This document shows, one piece after another, positions 44,690 through 57,689 of a DNA stretch of 64,000 bases; the stretch's first letter is position 1, and every line of letters begins with the position of its first letter. Origin of the DNA: Vigna angularis (Eukaryota; Streptophyta; Magnoliopsida; Fabales; Fabaceae); NCBI RefSeq assembly GCF_016808095.1, contig NC_068971.1, positions 20,820,501-20,884,500 of the forward strand, given 5' to 3'. Below the pieces are notes generated by a model. That model saw only the letters and a list, made by a program, of their open reading frames with translations, was not told the DNA's origin and searched no databases. The position numbers were made by a program, and so were the translations under genes.

Positions 44690-47600
44690 ATGGTTTACAT
44701 AACTGAGTGGGACAAATTTGTGGAACAATCCATTCAGTTGTTCCGTGCTGATCCTGATTCTGTAATTCTATACCTTCAACGTTTTCTCGTTTCTTAAAGT
44801 AACATAAGCCTGACAAATTTCATTCAGACTTTTGTTTTATTTTACTATTATAAAAGCTTTTAATTGGTATATTTGCTCTGTTTTCATATTCAGTTGTGCA
44901 ATACTCAATTGATTTTTTATAATTCAGTTTCTTGATTGTCCAAGTTATCCAACTTGTGCTTCTTGTTCTATTAAAACGTACTGAAAATGAAATTTTTTCA
45001 ATTGTATTTGGAGCAGACACGGTATGTCATGAAGTACAGGCACTGTGATGGCAAGTTGGTACTTAAGGTCACTGATAACCGGCAGGTATCAGTTTGTTTT
45101 TCTAGAACAAAACAAATATATATTCAATGTATTTTAATTTTTAAATGCCAGTCTTTTGTGCATGTTTGAGATTGTAAATGTGGATTAACATGAAATCATA
45201 ATCTGATTCTTCTATACAAAATGTGTTAATGGGTTTAAAGTGTTCAGCCAAGTTTATCTGCTGAGAGATAGAGTTAACTTGTTTCCTCAATCCAAAATTA
45301 CATAACAGTTTATTAGTTAACTATAGAGTTTGGCAATCTTGCAGTTCATGGTTGTCTATCGTTTCTGCCAATTTGATGAATGGCATGATCCAATTATTTT
45401 TTTTCCTCCCTAATGAGTTGTGTGCCATGCTGAATTGCTTCCATGGGTGAATTACTTTGGATTGTTACTCCAAGGTCGTATCACCCATTTTGATCAAAAT
45501 ACCCTACTTGCCCTAATTGCTGCACGACCCTTTCCTAATACATGATCCCTCTCTCTGCCTTTGTTTGTTCCTCTCTTCCCTTGTAATTCTCCCTCTCTAA
45601 CCTATTGGATCCTCTCTTTCGTCTTGTTTCGTGTTCTGTTCTCCTTCTAAAGTTACTGTAAATGTTAAAAAGGTGGAGGTGCTTGTAGAATAAATTACAC
45701 TAATCAGTCGTAAGGTTATGTGAAATTACACAAGCACCTTCTACTTATTAACATCTTCCTTATAGGGGTAGACGGTGTAATGCTTTCAAACAATTAGGGT
45801 GGTTACTATAATGCATAAAGAATGTTAGTATAATGTTTTTTAAACAATTAAGGGAGGTGTGCAGGGATGGAAAAATTCAGGAATGTTTTTTGTATTTTTA
45901 AGAGGTGGTTAGTGCAATTTACTCTACTATTTATTTTGTTGTTGATGTGATTTGAAAGTTGAGGTTTGTAATCTAGTGATTATTTACTATCTGACTATAT
46001 TAGTATCTCACTTTATAACTTGTTTGGTTTGGATAGAGGATTAATGGACTACTCTTCTTCTAGGGCTATAAACACCTCATTCTGTTTTGCTTAAAGACTA
46101 AATTAGTTTTTTTTGTTTTTTTTTTGGCGAGCATCAATGTCATGACCATTCTGATTGTGTTTCCAAATAATTTGGAATGAAATATGAGTTTAAGGCTGAT
46201 CAATGGCCTAATTGGACATTAAGTTAATGTTTTGTTGAATGTTCGGTTCTCTTCTGCCATTATATAATTTAGATAATTTTAGAGAAATGTTAGCAATCCA
46301 CCAAGGAATTCAACTTGGGATTCTATTCAGACTTGGAAAGGGGATACAAAATTGTAAACCATGGAACTACAACATGATGCATAAGGTTCTATAAGATATA
46401 TAAAATTCGTACAAATGCATATAATATAAGAGAGAAAAACCCGTGTAACATTTAATTAAGGTTAAATTTATAATCACAGACTAATAAGCATATGAAAGTC
46501 AGTGGCTAAACCCCACACAAAGCTCATTTCACAAGTCATAAATAACAAACCAGCATAAAAATGACTGTAGTAGTGCCAAGTGACTATTCCAAGAGCAAAA
46601 CACAACATTTGGACTCTTAGACTAGACCTCTAAAATAGATCATCCAAATTGAAATCATAATTGCTCTAGAGATCCTTATTTCTTCCATAGTAGAGAATCA
46701 ATTGACCAAGCAAGCCGTGTAGCAGAAGTAGAGAAACCAAACAGAAAGTCTGCAACCTCAAGCACACAATAAAGAGCTCTAGTTGCAGTGGTTCATGCAA
46801 TGCATTTTGGGGGCCTGGTAAGAGATGACACATGTTGCAATAGAGTTTGAGAAGGATGTAGTGATGTCAGGTCAATGAAGGTGTTTTTCTCTGTTGCTAG
46901 TGGGTTTTATGGGCTTAGGTTTACAAGAGCCCAAAATGAAAAAGAAACTTAATCCGGTTCCAAAAGTTGGCTCTCAAACAAGATCCACACAAACTTAAAA
47001 GCTCTCAAATTCCACGTTTTTACAATTCTACCTGTTTTGCTCAACATCTATTCTAAGCATGGACAAACTCGTTAAGGCATGATAAAGTTATAGAATCATA
47101 TGTGATTCTGTCTACCATGCAATGCACTAACATTATTTCCATTACACTCTACAATTGGGTAAAAATAATGGGATCTCAACTCTCAATGACGAGTCTCATT
47201 AATTTTATAATGATACAAACCCATTTATAGGTGTACATCTAGTTGCATAAGCTTTTAGGAGAATTGGTTCTTATGCCTTTTAAGCCTGATGGTCTGAAGT
47301 TAGTCCCTTCCATGCACCCTTTTATATCTATGTTGACTTGAGTTCAACATGAAAAGGGTTTGTGCATTCTCTGCACTCGTCCAAATGGTCTCTTGCATGA
47401 GTGACATGTTGGAGATATCTAACCATTCAAAACCTTCAAGTAATTGAGACCACCAATCCAATTATAGCTTGGATATTGATGAAATTGTGAGGAGATTCAT
47501 TAGAGTGGAAAGAACATTGTTGTTATGGAGTTCAACATGTTCTTTGATGGGGGCCTAAATGAAAGTGGTATCAAGGAATCTTGAACCTACTAGATTATAT

Positions 47601-50600
47601 TAAACTGAAGCATTAAGAGGAATAGGGAAAGACCATTTAAAATAAAATTCTATTATTGCCAATAAAAGAACTTTTGTAAGATAGCAATCACTTGAGAATT
47701 AATCTGTAAAATAATTCTAGAGGGTTTGATTGATCCCTCTCTTAATCTTCTATTTATAAGAATAAATTGATGCAAGAGTACATGATAAATAGGATAACTC
47801 TAGACACAATATAATCATGATAAATAGGGTAACCCTAGACACAATATAATCATGATAAATAGGGTAACCCTTGACACAATATAATGATGATAAATAGGGT
47901 AAATATCCTAACACAATCCAAATCTTAAACAAATTCTAGCCCTCAAATGAAAATAATCCTAGATGTCTAGACTACATACCATATAAATGACTTCTCATGA
48001 GCAACAAATCCAGGAAGTTGCTCCATGTAGACATAATAAAGATCACCATGTAAAAAGGCATTTTTGACGTCAAGCTAAAACGATCTAATGGTGAATGGCT
48101 GTAATGGAAAAGAGAAGTCAAATAGATGTCATTTTGGTAATAGGAGGGGAGGTGTCAATATAATCTTGGCCATAGATTTGTGTGTAGCTTTTGGCAACCA
48201 GTCCAGTTTTATAGCGACCAATGGTTCCATCTTGTCTTGTTTTAAGAGTATACAACCATTATCACCAAACAATTGATTTTCTAGCTGGAAGAGGAACCAA
48301 CACCTAAGTACCACTACTTTGAAATGCACACATCTCCCTCAATCATTGGTTGTCTTTACTCTGGTTGGGATAGAGTTTCACCTTGTGACTTAGGAAAATT
48401 AATAGAAGATAATGAGGATATACAAGCATAGTGTATGGTGGAAAGTTGATGATAACTAAGGTTTGTATGGTGCGGAGAAGGGTTAATGATAGAATGTATA
48501 CCTTCTGAACAAAAATAGGCCAATCATTTTTAGAGGAGACCAGATCTAGTACAAGAAAGGTTGTTGGGGAAGGATTAGGCATGTCCTCCATTATACCTCT
48601 GAAGATCAGAAGAGAAAAGTCGATACCATTTTTGATTGAGATGATATCCCATGAAGACACATTTAAATAACCAAGGAAAAATTTATCTCAACCAATTGTG
48701 ATGTTTTGTACAATAAAGATTGTATAGAGGGAACAAGGAAAAAAGGACACAGCGGGCTACCCAATCATTAAGGACAGATGATGACATCCAATTAATGAGA
48801 TAGCATGCTCTAAGGATAACATGTCCCCAAAATTGGTGAAGATGACTATGAAGAATATCCAAATAGTATGAATAAAATATATGTTTGTTTTTGGCTTCTC
48901 CATTTTGTTGAAAATTATGATTACACGAAGTCTGGTGAATGATATTATTCGATAACTTACTGAAATTGGTTCAACAAATATGCACATGAGCATTGCCACC
49001 ACGAAAAAAAGTTATGCATATATCAAATTGTGTTTTTGATTTCATAAATATAAGTTTGAAATATAGAAAACACTTTCGATCATTCGGTAACCATGTCCAA
49101 ATATATCTAGAATAACCATAAAATCCAAGTACACGTAGAATAACCATCAATAAGAGTAACAATATTTAAAATAAAAAGGGGTAATAGTATGGGAAGGATG
49201 CCAAATATCAGAGTGAATTAAAGGAAAAAGAGACAACTTGTTTATTAAGACAGTCAAGAAAAGATTGAGGAATATGTTTACTTAATTAACATGATTCACA
49301 TTTCAAAGTAGATAGACATTGCCTTTTGCAATTTTGTCAACCTGGGATGTCTTAATTGTTAATGAATCATCATTGAGTGATCAGCGAAGCACATAGCCAT
49401 GGTGATGGAGAGAGGTAGTAAAAGCCATGTGACTCAAAACTAGCATCAATTGTCTGGCTTGATATCCGATCCTTCAAGGTAACATTATTTTTAGTAAAGT
49501 TCAGGATAATATCATGGGAATTGGTTAAATGGGTAATAGAAAGTAAATTAGGAGGTCAATTAGGGGCATAAGAACAAAGTCAACTGTAAGGTATGAGAAG
49601 GGTTATGTAGTACTTATGCTACAGGCTTGTGTTTGTGAACCATTGATTGCAGTTATAAAAGGAAAATTGACAGCGGTAGTAAAGGAGGAGAAAAGAGAAG
49701 GATTACTAGATACATGATCAATTGCACCATAGTCAATGACCCAAGGACCAAGGGAGGGAGATTGAGAGAGACCAGTGAATGAATTACAGTGTGTGCCACC
49801 AAAGCAGTGTTACTGGAGGATTGGCATGTTGCATACCATAAAGTGTTTAAACATTGGTGTAGATAAATCAACCAATAAGGTAGGAGCAACAGGTGACTTA
49901 ACAATATATGCTTGGGCAATATTGTGTGAATGAGGGGTTTTCCCATTTAGCTTCAAATACCTATCAATTGTATGTCCAATGCGATGACATAACATGGTTT
50001 GCATTTTGGATGATGTTTGTGGATGAATTGACACGATGCGATCACAACCCTATATTTGCTGCAAAGAGTGGTGGTTGTCAAAAACTCATTGGAAGCTGTG
50101 CCTAAATAGTGAAAGGGAACCTGTGAAAGGTTTGCAAAAAAATAAAAATCCTTCAAAGACAAATGGGTCTACCGGACACATTTCCGAAAAACTAGATATT
50201 ATGATAAACTTTAGAAAAGAAAGAAACATTGAGCTAAGACCGTGTTTATGAAACAACGTGGGTGTTTCAATTATATCTATCTAGAAAAAGGAATGAATGC
50301 AATGAATAGATGAAATTTGATATCCTCTAAAAATAAATATGTGATATGGAAATAAATAAAAAAATTCCTAATAATACATATATAATCTAGATAATGTTGA
50401 TTATATAATATCAATTTTGTTGGAATAATAATTAAATCTGTGTATGCTAGTGTAATCACCAAGTCTAAAGTAGGGAGTAGTTTGTTGGGAAATCTCTTCC
50501 AACTATACCTAGTTCTGTTCCTAGCAGTCAAGTACAGTCCTTTGATTTTTCATCTCCCTAGTGTATCAGCTCTTTATTGTCATGAATAGAAGACCATAAG

Positions 50601-51643
50601 AGGGTCCTTTAAGCCCTCCAAAAGTGTATTCTCTGTTTTTAATCTTAAGTAACTCCTTACTTCTTTAACTACAGCAATACACGTGAAGTTACCCATTAAT
50701 GTTTCAGTTGGGTTGCCCCTTTTAATTCAGGTGGTATATAACTCTGCCAATAAAATTATTCTATCGGATTCTCTAAAGAAGAATATAATATGCATAAAAG
50801 AAGCTTAAGATTAAAACAGAGAGGAAATATATTTTTGAGGGCTTGAAAGACCCCTCCAATCATCTTCTATTTATAATGATAGAAATCTGATATAATGGGA
50901 AGATGAAAGATCAAAAAAGTTTACTAGATACCTAGGGACATAACTAGGTACAACAGGAAGCAGCTCCCAACACACTACTCCCTACTTAGACTTAATAATG
51001 ACTCTAACATTATGACAAAGAAAATAATATACTAATAAAATTCTCATGATTGTTGGTGGTGAAAATTTAATTTAGCCGCGTATGAGCTCTCATTTTAATT
51101 AGCAGAACAAAATCTGTTATTCAATGATTTGCAATAATTATATTCCTAGCAATTAGCATCATTTTCCATTGTTTTATGATTGACTGCCTCTTACATTATT
51201 AGCCTCGTAATCTTAATTTCTAATTGTCAATTGTTGTACTTTTTACAGTGTCTAAAGTACAAGACAGACCAAGCACAAGAGGCTAAGAAGATGGAAAAAC
51301 TGAACAATATGTTCTTTGCTTTGATGGCCCGTGGTCCTGATGGTATGTCTTACTCTAAGCTGTTAATGTGATGATGTTTTAACTAAAAAGACTTCTGTGC
51401 AACATTCGTGTTATCTATAAAAATGGTCAAAGACAGATTCTTTTGAGAATACGAAACCACTCAGTGCAATATTCCTTTATGGTTTACATTGATTGTGTTT
51501 TGGATATTCTTTCTTGTCTGGTGCTGAGATTTCTTTTTACATTCTCCATTACTTGTAATTCTGCAGTTGATCTATCAGAAGTCACTGGAAAAGAGCAAAT
51601 GGATGCTCAACCAAGCAAGAAAGGAAGAGGAAGGAAGCAATAA
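44690..51643 (+). CDS. SRP9: signal recognition particle 9-kDa protein
   Basis: Four coding exons: 44690-44761, 45017-45085, 51249-51342 and 51567-51643. They sum to 312 bp, a 103-residue protein with every junction GT-AG and in frame. The product starts MVYITEWDKFVEQS and contains TRYVMKYRHCDGKL, CLKYKTDQAQEAKKMEKLN, and a C-terminus with the basic KKGRGRKQ. Length and sequence match plant SRP9. SRP9 pairs with SRP14 on the Alu domain of the cytosolic SRP RNA. There it slows translation while secretory ribosomes dock at the ER. The oddity is intron 2 (45086-51248, 6,163 bp), which holds a decayed antisense copia element. Splice sites are intact, so the gene is probably functional. Confidence 0.95.
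45662..45755. repeat. short inverted repeat (MITE-like) in SRP9 intron 2
   Basis: ATGTTAAAAAGGTGGAGGTG ... AAATTACAC (45662-45700) pairs with the complement of 45721-45755, which reads ATGTTAATAAGTAGAAGGTG on the minus strand. The arms are about 35 bp with a loop of about 20 bp. Confidence 0.6.
46280..47690. other. degenerate repeat DNA in SRP9 intron 2
   Basis: No gene. On the minus strand CACCTATAAATGGGTTTG (near 47228) looks like a retroelement TATA, and the stretch 47140-47340 resembles an old antisense LTR. Limits cannot be set. Confidence 0.35.
47784..47902 (-). repeat. 35-bp tandem repeat, about four units
   Basis: GATAAATAGGGTAACCCTAG, then ACACAATATAATCAT, repeats with starts at 47784, 47819, 47854 and 47889. 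It lies in what looks like the 3' LTR remnant of the antisense copia element. Confidence 0.85.
47940..50130 (-). pseudogene. decayed copia polyprotein, antisense in SRP9 intron 2
   Basis: Reading the minus strand from right to left, fragments occur in copia order. A gag zinc-knuckle end (GHTIDRYLKLNGK) lies near 49980. A protease-like DYGAIDHVS lies near 49715, with the usual serine of the active site replaced. An integrase start IHSDIWHP lies near 49210, followed by the DYSR-equivalent and QNGEAKNKH-type region to about 48830. RT start motifs (DGTIGRYKTGLVAKSYTQ, 48190-48260; then AFLHGD-like and QLPGF) run to about 47990. Many stops and frameshifts separate them. Most of RT and all of RNase H are missing. 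Confidence 0.8.
50445..51010. repeat. inverted pair of LTR-like segments at the 5' end of the copia element
   Basis: 50445-50655 (AGTCTAAAGTAGGGAGTAG ... TTTTTAATCTTAAG) matches the reverse complement of about 50800-51010 (minus strand AGTCTAAGTAGGGAGTAG ... TTTTAATCTTAAG) at roughly 70-75% by eye. About 145 bp separate them. The right copy has the orientation expected for the 5' LTR of the antisense element; the left copy is inverted. Confidence 0.7.
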
Positions 51644-52550
51644 CTTGCTCTTTGCGAGACATGATGGTTTTGAGTCAGAGGACTTTCTAAGAATTTGAAC
51701 AGTTATACTTTTCCCGATCTAATTATTACTTCTTCAGATTCTATGATGAAAGTGGTTGTATATTGAAGTTTTGAAGTCTGAATTTCTGATCTTTTGGAAG
51801 TCTTGAGTATTACAGAATTTAGTTATGCCACCAAGATTTACTGTGCATCGTTACCGTTATTGAATCCTTTTATATCCAATGGTGCAGCCAAACCACTGTG
51901 TCAGCAGTTCATCATCAAACTAGAATTTTCTTACTAACTTAGCAATTACAAAATATTGTTGTGTGCTTCTATCTAAATGAGATTGGTGGCCAAATTGTTG
52001 AAGCTACAACAGGCTAAGGCCAACTTGCAGGATTCATAGTTCATAGTCATTGGGAGTGAATATTGGATGCCATCCCCCAAGGAGTATGGAATTTTAGATC
52101 CCATTGATTACACGTTATTGGTATGGTATGGGATTGACTGCTGCTTCCAACACCTTTTTTTTTTCCTGCACCGTTATAAAACTATAAATTTCATTTTACC
52201 CTTATTCAATCATTCTTTGACCACCACAAACCCTTGACGGTTTTATTCAATCATTGTTCAAGAGATCATTCTAATGTGACTTTGCAACGTAAACCTTTTA
52301 TGCGTTACTTATTTTTCCGTATGAAATTAGTTCACCTCTTCTATGTTAGTGTATCATATGGGAGCACCTATGCTTTGTCTCATGTAAACTAAAATTAGAC
52401 AGTGAGGTATTGTTTGTTAGAGGAAACACTTGTGTTTTTTAAAATTTGTTATGTGTTAAACCATCGTCTTATGAAATGTAATCATGTTTTCAGAGAGACA
52501 TACTTGGTAAATTGTTTTCTCTAGCAACTTTTCAACGCTTTTTCAACTTT
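51644..52550. other. SRP9 3' flank and intergenic DNA
   Basis: No second gene. The SRP9 3' untranslated region presumably ends within about 300 bp of the stop, but I see no canonical AATAAA. The rest is AT-rich. Confidence 0.5.
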
Positions 52551-52559
52551 AACAGGTGG

Positions 52560-53110
52560 AGTCATCTTCAGCTGAAGTCATGCGGTAAGACATTGGTCCA
52601 ACGCCAGACGCCACTGACAAAAGAAAAGTTGACTTTAAATGTGTCCTTCTATAACAATTGAAAGCTCTGAACAAACCGAAAACTCAAAGGGTAACTCTCT
52701 GACTATGACTAAAATGAATTATTCGCCCTAAAATATACTACATTTTCAAAATTCTATCAGATACAGAAGAAAAACCTTGCACCATGCTACCCTCTCTCCT
52801 CTCCATCGCTAGTAATCACATGTATACGTTGTCTCTTTCTTACTAAGACAGTCTTTCGCTAGTTGTCCTACTTTCTAACACACAAAACACTTCCTCTTTG
52901 AAGAAAGTTGAAAACAATCCTTCATCAAATATGGTCCACCATAGTGAAAACATCCTACTCTCCACGGTTATCACCACTCCCAAATTTCTTTATCATCATT
53001 GTTTTTACCACTAAGGTTGGGAACTTTCTCCAACTTCATAAAACACGGCGTCCTCTAATATAACTTTTGTATAGATAAATTGGATTTATATTTATCATAT
53101 GGTGAAAGGG
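52560..53110 (-). pseudogene. copia gag remnant, antisense
   Basis: On the minus strand around 52840-52890 the frame reads KCFVC, a stop, KVGQLAKDC. This is a CX2CX4HX4C knuckle with H changed to Q and one stop codon. Flanking sequence has gag-like spacing but many stops. Only this fragment is recognisable. Confidence 0.5.
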
Positions 53111-53119
53111 TTATCCATA

Positions 53120-53953
53120 TGAAGGTGCATGGGCATGAATCTCATTAAGGAGTGGTATCAAAATTAAGAAAATAATTGATAATATAAAATTACAATTGCT
53201 CGAATAGGGCTAAAGCGTGTATATAAACCAAAAAATTTAAATACTACAAGTGCAAGTATTATCAAAATTTCTTTTAATTCCGTTATCAACGTATACTTTT
53301 CTTTTGTTTCTTCTCACGTTAAACCATGACAAGGCACACGCACGAGTCCAGATTCAATGTATGTGCGCGGAGACTATAATAAACTTTGATACACTCTCCC
53401 CGCAACCACCACATATATTTTCTAACATCACGTAAACATCAATGATTTTTGTAGCATCCATTTTCCAAGAAAGAGATTGTGACGTAGGTGTTCAAAAATT
53501 TTCAGTATATTAGGTAAAATCTTCCCTCTCTATCATTGATTATTGATCAGAGTTGTAATAATCTCATTGGTTCAATGCTTTCCGTGAATATTATTGTTAA
53601 GTTTTGTGTGCATAAATATATATCACAAAATAATCACTGTTCATTGGAAAAAGGGATGGATCATGATATTTTAACAACAAATTTTAACAATTTTTTGACA
53701 ATGGGTCATGTGTCATTGCTTTATTGGTCTGTTTGAATTTGTTTTCAGAAAAATATTTGAAACGAACCAATCATAAGCCACCACGTCTGCGTTCTCAAAA
53801 AATTGTTAAAAAAGAATTTTTAAAAAGATATTTTCCAAAAGGGATAATGGTATTAGGTAGTGAAATTGAAACAAAACAAGTGAACAAGTTCACGTATATT
53901 AGAAGAGTCTGCGTTCTGGCAAAGTACTCAATCATTGTTGATCAGCAACAGCC
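53120..53953. other. upstream region of the dioxygenase gene
   Basis: AT-rich with no clear TATA box. The frame at 53724-54038 overlaps the gene start in another phase and is not a gene. GAGAGGTTGACAC around the ATG fits a plant start context. Confidence 0.45.
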
Positions 53954-55233
53954 ATGGGAGAGGTTGACACTGCTTTCATCCAAGACCCAGAACACAGGCC
54001 AAAGCTCTCCTCCATCCAAGTCGAAGGAATTCCCATAATTGATCTCTCTCCAATCACCAACCAAACAGTTTCAGATCTATCTTCCATTGAAAGCTTAGTG
54101 AAGGAGATAGGGAGTGCATGCAAAGAGTGGGGCTTCTTCCAAGTAATCAACCATGGGGTCTCCCTCACTCTAAGGCAAAGGCTTGAAAATGCTTCAAGGA
54201 TGTTCTTTGCTCAAACTCTGGAAAAGAAGAAGAAGGTTAGCAGAGATGAGATTTCACTAATCGGTTACTATGACACAGAACTCACCAAAAACGTCAGGGA
54301 CTGGAAAGAAGTGTTTGATTTTCTAGCCAAAGACCCCACTTTCATTCCTGCATCTTCTGATGAACACGATGATCGACTCATTCAATGGACTAATGCATCC
54401 CCCGATTACCCTTCAAACTTTAGGTAATTCATCTTCACTCTGTAATCAATAACTATACACTGTGAACTACAGATGAACAATTAGTTAACGATGAGCAGGG
54501 ATTTAATAGAAGAGTATATTGAAGAGATGGAAAAGTTGTCCTTTAAGTTGATGGAGCTGATAGCTCTGAGCTTAGGCCTTGAGGCAAAGAGGTTTGAAGA
54601 GTTTTTCATGAAAGATCAAACCAGCTTTATTCGTTTCAACCACTATCCTCCATGCCCTTATCCTCACCTAGCCCTTGGTGTTGGTCGACACAAGGATGGT
54701 GGAGCCTTAACCATTCTTGCACAAGATGAGGTTGGAGGACTTGAAGTCAAACGCAAAGCAGATCAAGAATGGGTTCCAGTCAAACCTACACCAGATGCTT
54801 ACATAATCAATGTTGGTGATATTATTCAGGTGGGTTGCTCAAACTATATCAAGGGAGATTATACTTGTTCGAAATAATTTAAGTGTTAGATGATGTTTTG
54901 GTTTATATGATCGAGGTTAATCCTTCATTAGAAGGTGATAGTTGTATTTGAGAATTAATTGGGTAGTTAATGCAGGTTTGGAGCAATGATTTGTATGAGA
55001 GTGTGGAACACAGAGTGATGGTTAACTCTGAGAAAGAAAGGTTTTCCATTCCATTTTTCTTCAACCCTGCACAGGACACAGAAGTGAAGCCTTTGGAGGA
55101 GATGACAAATGAGGAGAACCCTTCCAAATATAGGGCATACAAATGGGGCAAGTTCCTTGTTCACAGAAAGGGAAGCAATTTCAAGAAACAAAATGAAGAC
55201 AACATTCAGATTTATCATTATAAGATACCTTAA
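53954..55233 (+). CDS. 2-oxoglutarate/Fe(II)-dependent dioxygenase (DOXC type)
   Basis: Three exons, 53954-54423, 54499-54829 and 54976-55233, total 1,059 bp and encode 352 residues, the usual length for this family. All introns are GT-AG and in frame (first intron phase 2, second phase 0). The N-terminal domain contains IPIIDLSPI and EWGFFQVINHGV. The C-terminal jelly-roll carries the iron ligands H221, D223 (GRHKDGG) and H279 (VEHRVM), and the 2-oxoglutarate-binding R289-x-S291 (ERFSIP). HYPPCP precedes the first ligand, as in most plant members. Such enzymes hydroxylate or desaturate small metabolites. The nearest relatives I recall are Arabidopsis At3g19000/At3g19010-like proteins, whose substrate I cannot assign. 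All catalytic residues are present, so it is likely active. Confidence 0.93.
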
Positions 55234-56520
55234 AGGATAACAGATTAGCATGATACAATAATGTTTCTGATATGCTTGTGGGGCTAATTATATTTGTTGC
55301 TAAATTTGACATAGTGTGCATTTTCTACCAGAGTTGAACCACAGAAAAGAAGAAATAAAGTAATATTGTCTGCCAAAATACTTTTAATATGTTTTATTTT
55401 CTGCTTTTATATCATTCTTCCATAGTAATTAATTGAATCGATTTAAACTTGAATATAAAACCTTAGAAGAATATGATTAGAATAATTGTACAAACCTTGA
55501 ATATGTGAATTGAATTTTCGTTTTTCTTTAATTTCATTTGCAATTATTTTTAGTTGTTTGTGTTTCTAATTATCTTTCACATAAAACCTCCAAATTGAAT
55601 TGTATGGATACAATTCCTAATTTTCAATCTATTAATTTTTTATTTATTTATTATAAATTAGTCAACTTAATTATAAATTTTATTCTCAAATCTCATCATT
55701 TTACTTTCAAATCCTTTAAAATAAACAACATTCATTCGCTCAAATTCATCCAAATTCAATCAAATTCATTACTTACTTTCCTAAAATTCATCTTAAAAAA
55801 TGTTCTAAAAAATTTAACAAGGTGAATAAAGAGATTTGAAGAAAAAGAAATGTCCGTGAAAGTTTGTGAATGATGTAATGGGTATAATAGATTAAAAAAA
55901 TGTTTTAATTGATAAAAATTATTACCAATTTATCTTTACATAGAAATGTGATATAAATTTAAATAAAGTAGTAGAAATTATATTAAAATGAAATTGAATA
56001 TGTTATTTATAATATGAAAAAATAAAATTAAAATTATAAAAGGGTGTAGGAATAAATTTTAAATACATTACGTTAAATAGTTTATTTTATATTATTATTA
56101 AAATTATTGTTAATATTAATTATTGTTAGTATTAATATTAATTATAAATAGAAATTGTTAAAATATGTTATTATTAATATTAATTATAATTATAATTATT
56201 GTTATTAATTTTTATTTTTGTAATTGAAATAGAGTAAATTACAGTAGAGTAAAGTGAACAATAGAAAAGAGGTTGATTGTAGCATTCATTTGACTGCATA
56301 TTCACATTTTTATTGGATGGTTAGAATATGGATAGATCCAAAGCAACGTGCACAATTGGATTGGAGCAAATGGCTGAATGAGGGAACTAATAAAAGTCCA
56401 ACAAAGGCCCATTCAATGTTCAACCAAAGAGAAGGGAAGGCGAGATCAGTGTGAGCCAAATATGGAAAGCATAAAGATGATATACTCTTATGTAAATTTT
56501 ACTATCAACAAAAATTTCAA
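55234..56520. other. AT-rich intergenic DNA
   Basis: No gene or RNA is recognisable. 55900-56230 is extremely AT-rich (ATTATTAATATTAATTA words). The short frame at 56254-56454 shows no domain. Confidence 0.5.
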
Positions 56521-56524
56521 ATTG

Positions 56525-57437
56525 CATTCCATCAATTTCATTTAGGATGCACATATATCTCATTTACAACATCAATAAAAAATTAATTCTAATTTAATTT
56601 ATCAATTCCATTTCTCCTCCAGAAACCATCAAAAGATGAATAAGAAATTCATCTTACAGCTAAACTATAAAAGAAAACTTAAATATACCATTCTCAAATT
56701 TGGATTGTAAAAAAAAAAAATAAGGTGCAATAATTCCATTTATGATGCATGCATAACTTAATTTTTAGGATTGTCAAAATCTATTGAACATGCTCAACTC
56801 AAATTTACAACGTGAATAAAAAATAAAATTGTAATCCGTCAATTCCATATCGAGATAAAAATCGTTCTTTCCTCTTATGATGAATAAAAAAAATATCATG
56901 CAACTTGATTAAAAGCATCAATTCATATATACTCGTTCAAAAATTCCACTACCAATAAAAAAATACAACGTGCATTATATGTTAATTTCATTTAGGATGC
57001 AAAACCAACTCATTTCTGATGTACCCTTTCATATGTCATTTTTTTTTCTTCCCATGATGCATTTTTTTTCTCTCTTTTTCCATCTTTGCATTGTTTCATA
57101 TTGTTGTCATAGCTCAATCCAATATTATTACTGTTGGAAAGAACGTGACCTACATAAATAATAATACTCTTCAATTTACTGGAATTATTTTTCATTAAAC
57201 TCTATATTTCCAATATGTTAATTTCATTTAGGATGCAAAACCAACTCATTTCTGATGTACCCTTTCATATGTCATTTTTTTTTCTTCCCATGATGCATTT
57301 TTTTTCTCTCTTTTTCCATCTTTGCATTGTTTCATATTGTTGTCATAGCTCAATCCAATATTATTACTGTTGGAAAAAACGTGACCTACATAAATAATAA
57401 TACTCTTCAATTTACTGGAATTATTTTTCATTAAACC
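56525..57437 (+). repeat. tandem duplication of 236 bp with two older diverged copies
   Basis: TTTCATTTAGGATGCAAAAC at 56986 and 57222 begins two nearly identical copies, one base different over long stretches. Upstream, TTTCATTTAGGATGCACATA (56537) and CCATTTATGATGCATGCATA (56736) start weaker copies. Identical short frames in both copies are by-products. Confidence 0.85.
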
Positions 57438-57689
57438 TTATTAGCAACCTTTAAATAGGTGCAAATAGAGTCTTGGGCCAAGTACAAATAATAAAAACTA
57501 ACAATAGAATATCAAGTTATTTAAAATAAAATCTATCTAATCTATCTCTATCTTATATTAATAAAATAAAATAATACTCTCCTAAATAAAAAAAAATCAA
57601 AACTACCTATATCTATTTTATCTCTATCAAAATCAAATCAAATATTACTAAACCCAAAACTAATAAAATAAGATTTTAATGAATTCCTA

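Noticed and set aside
57010..57431. Two identical 61-codon minus-strand frames
   Set aside because: They exist only because a 236-bp AT-rich segment was duplicated; no domain.
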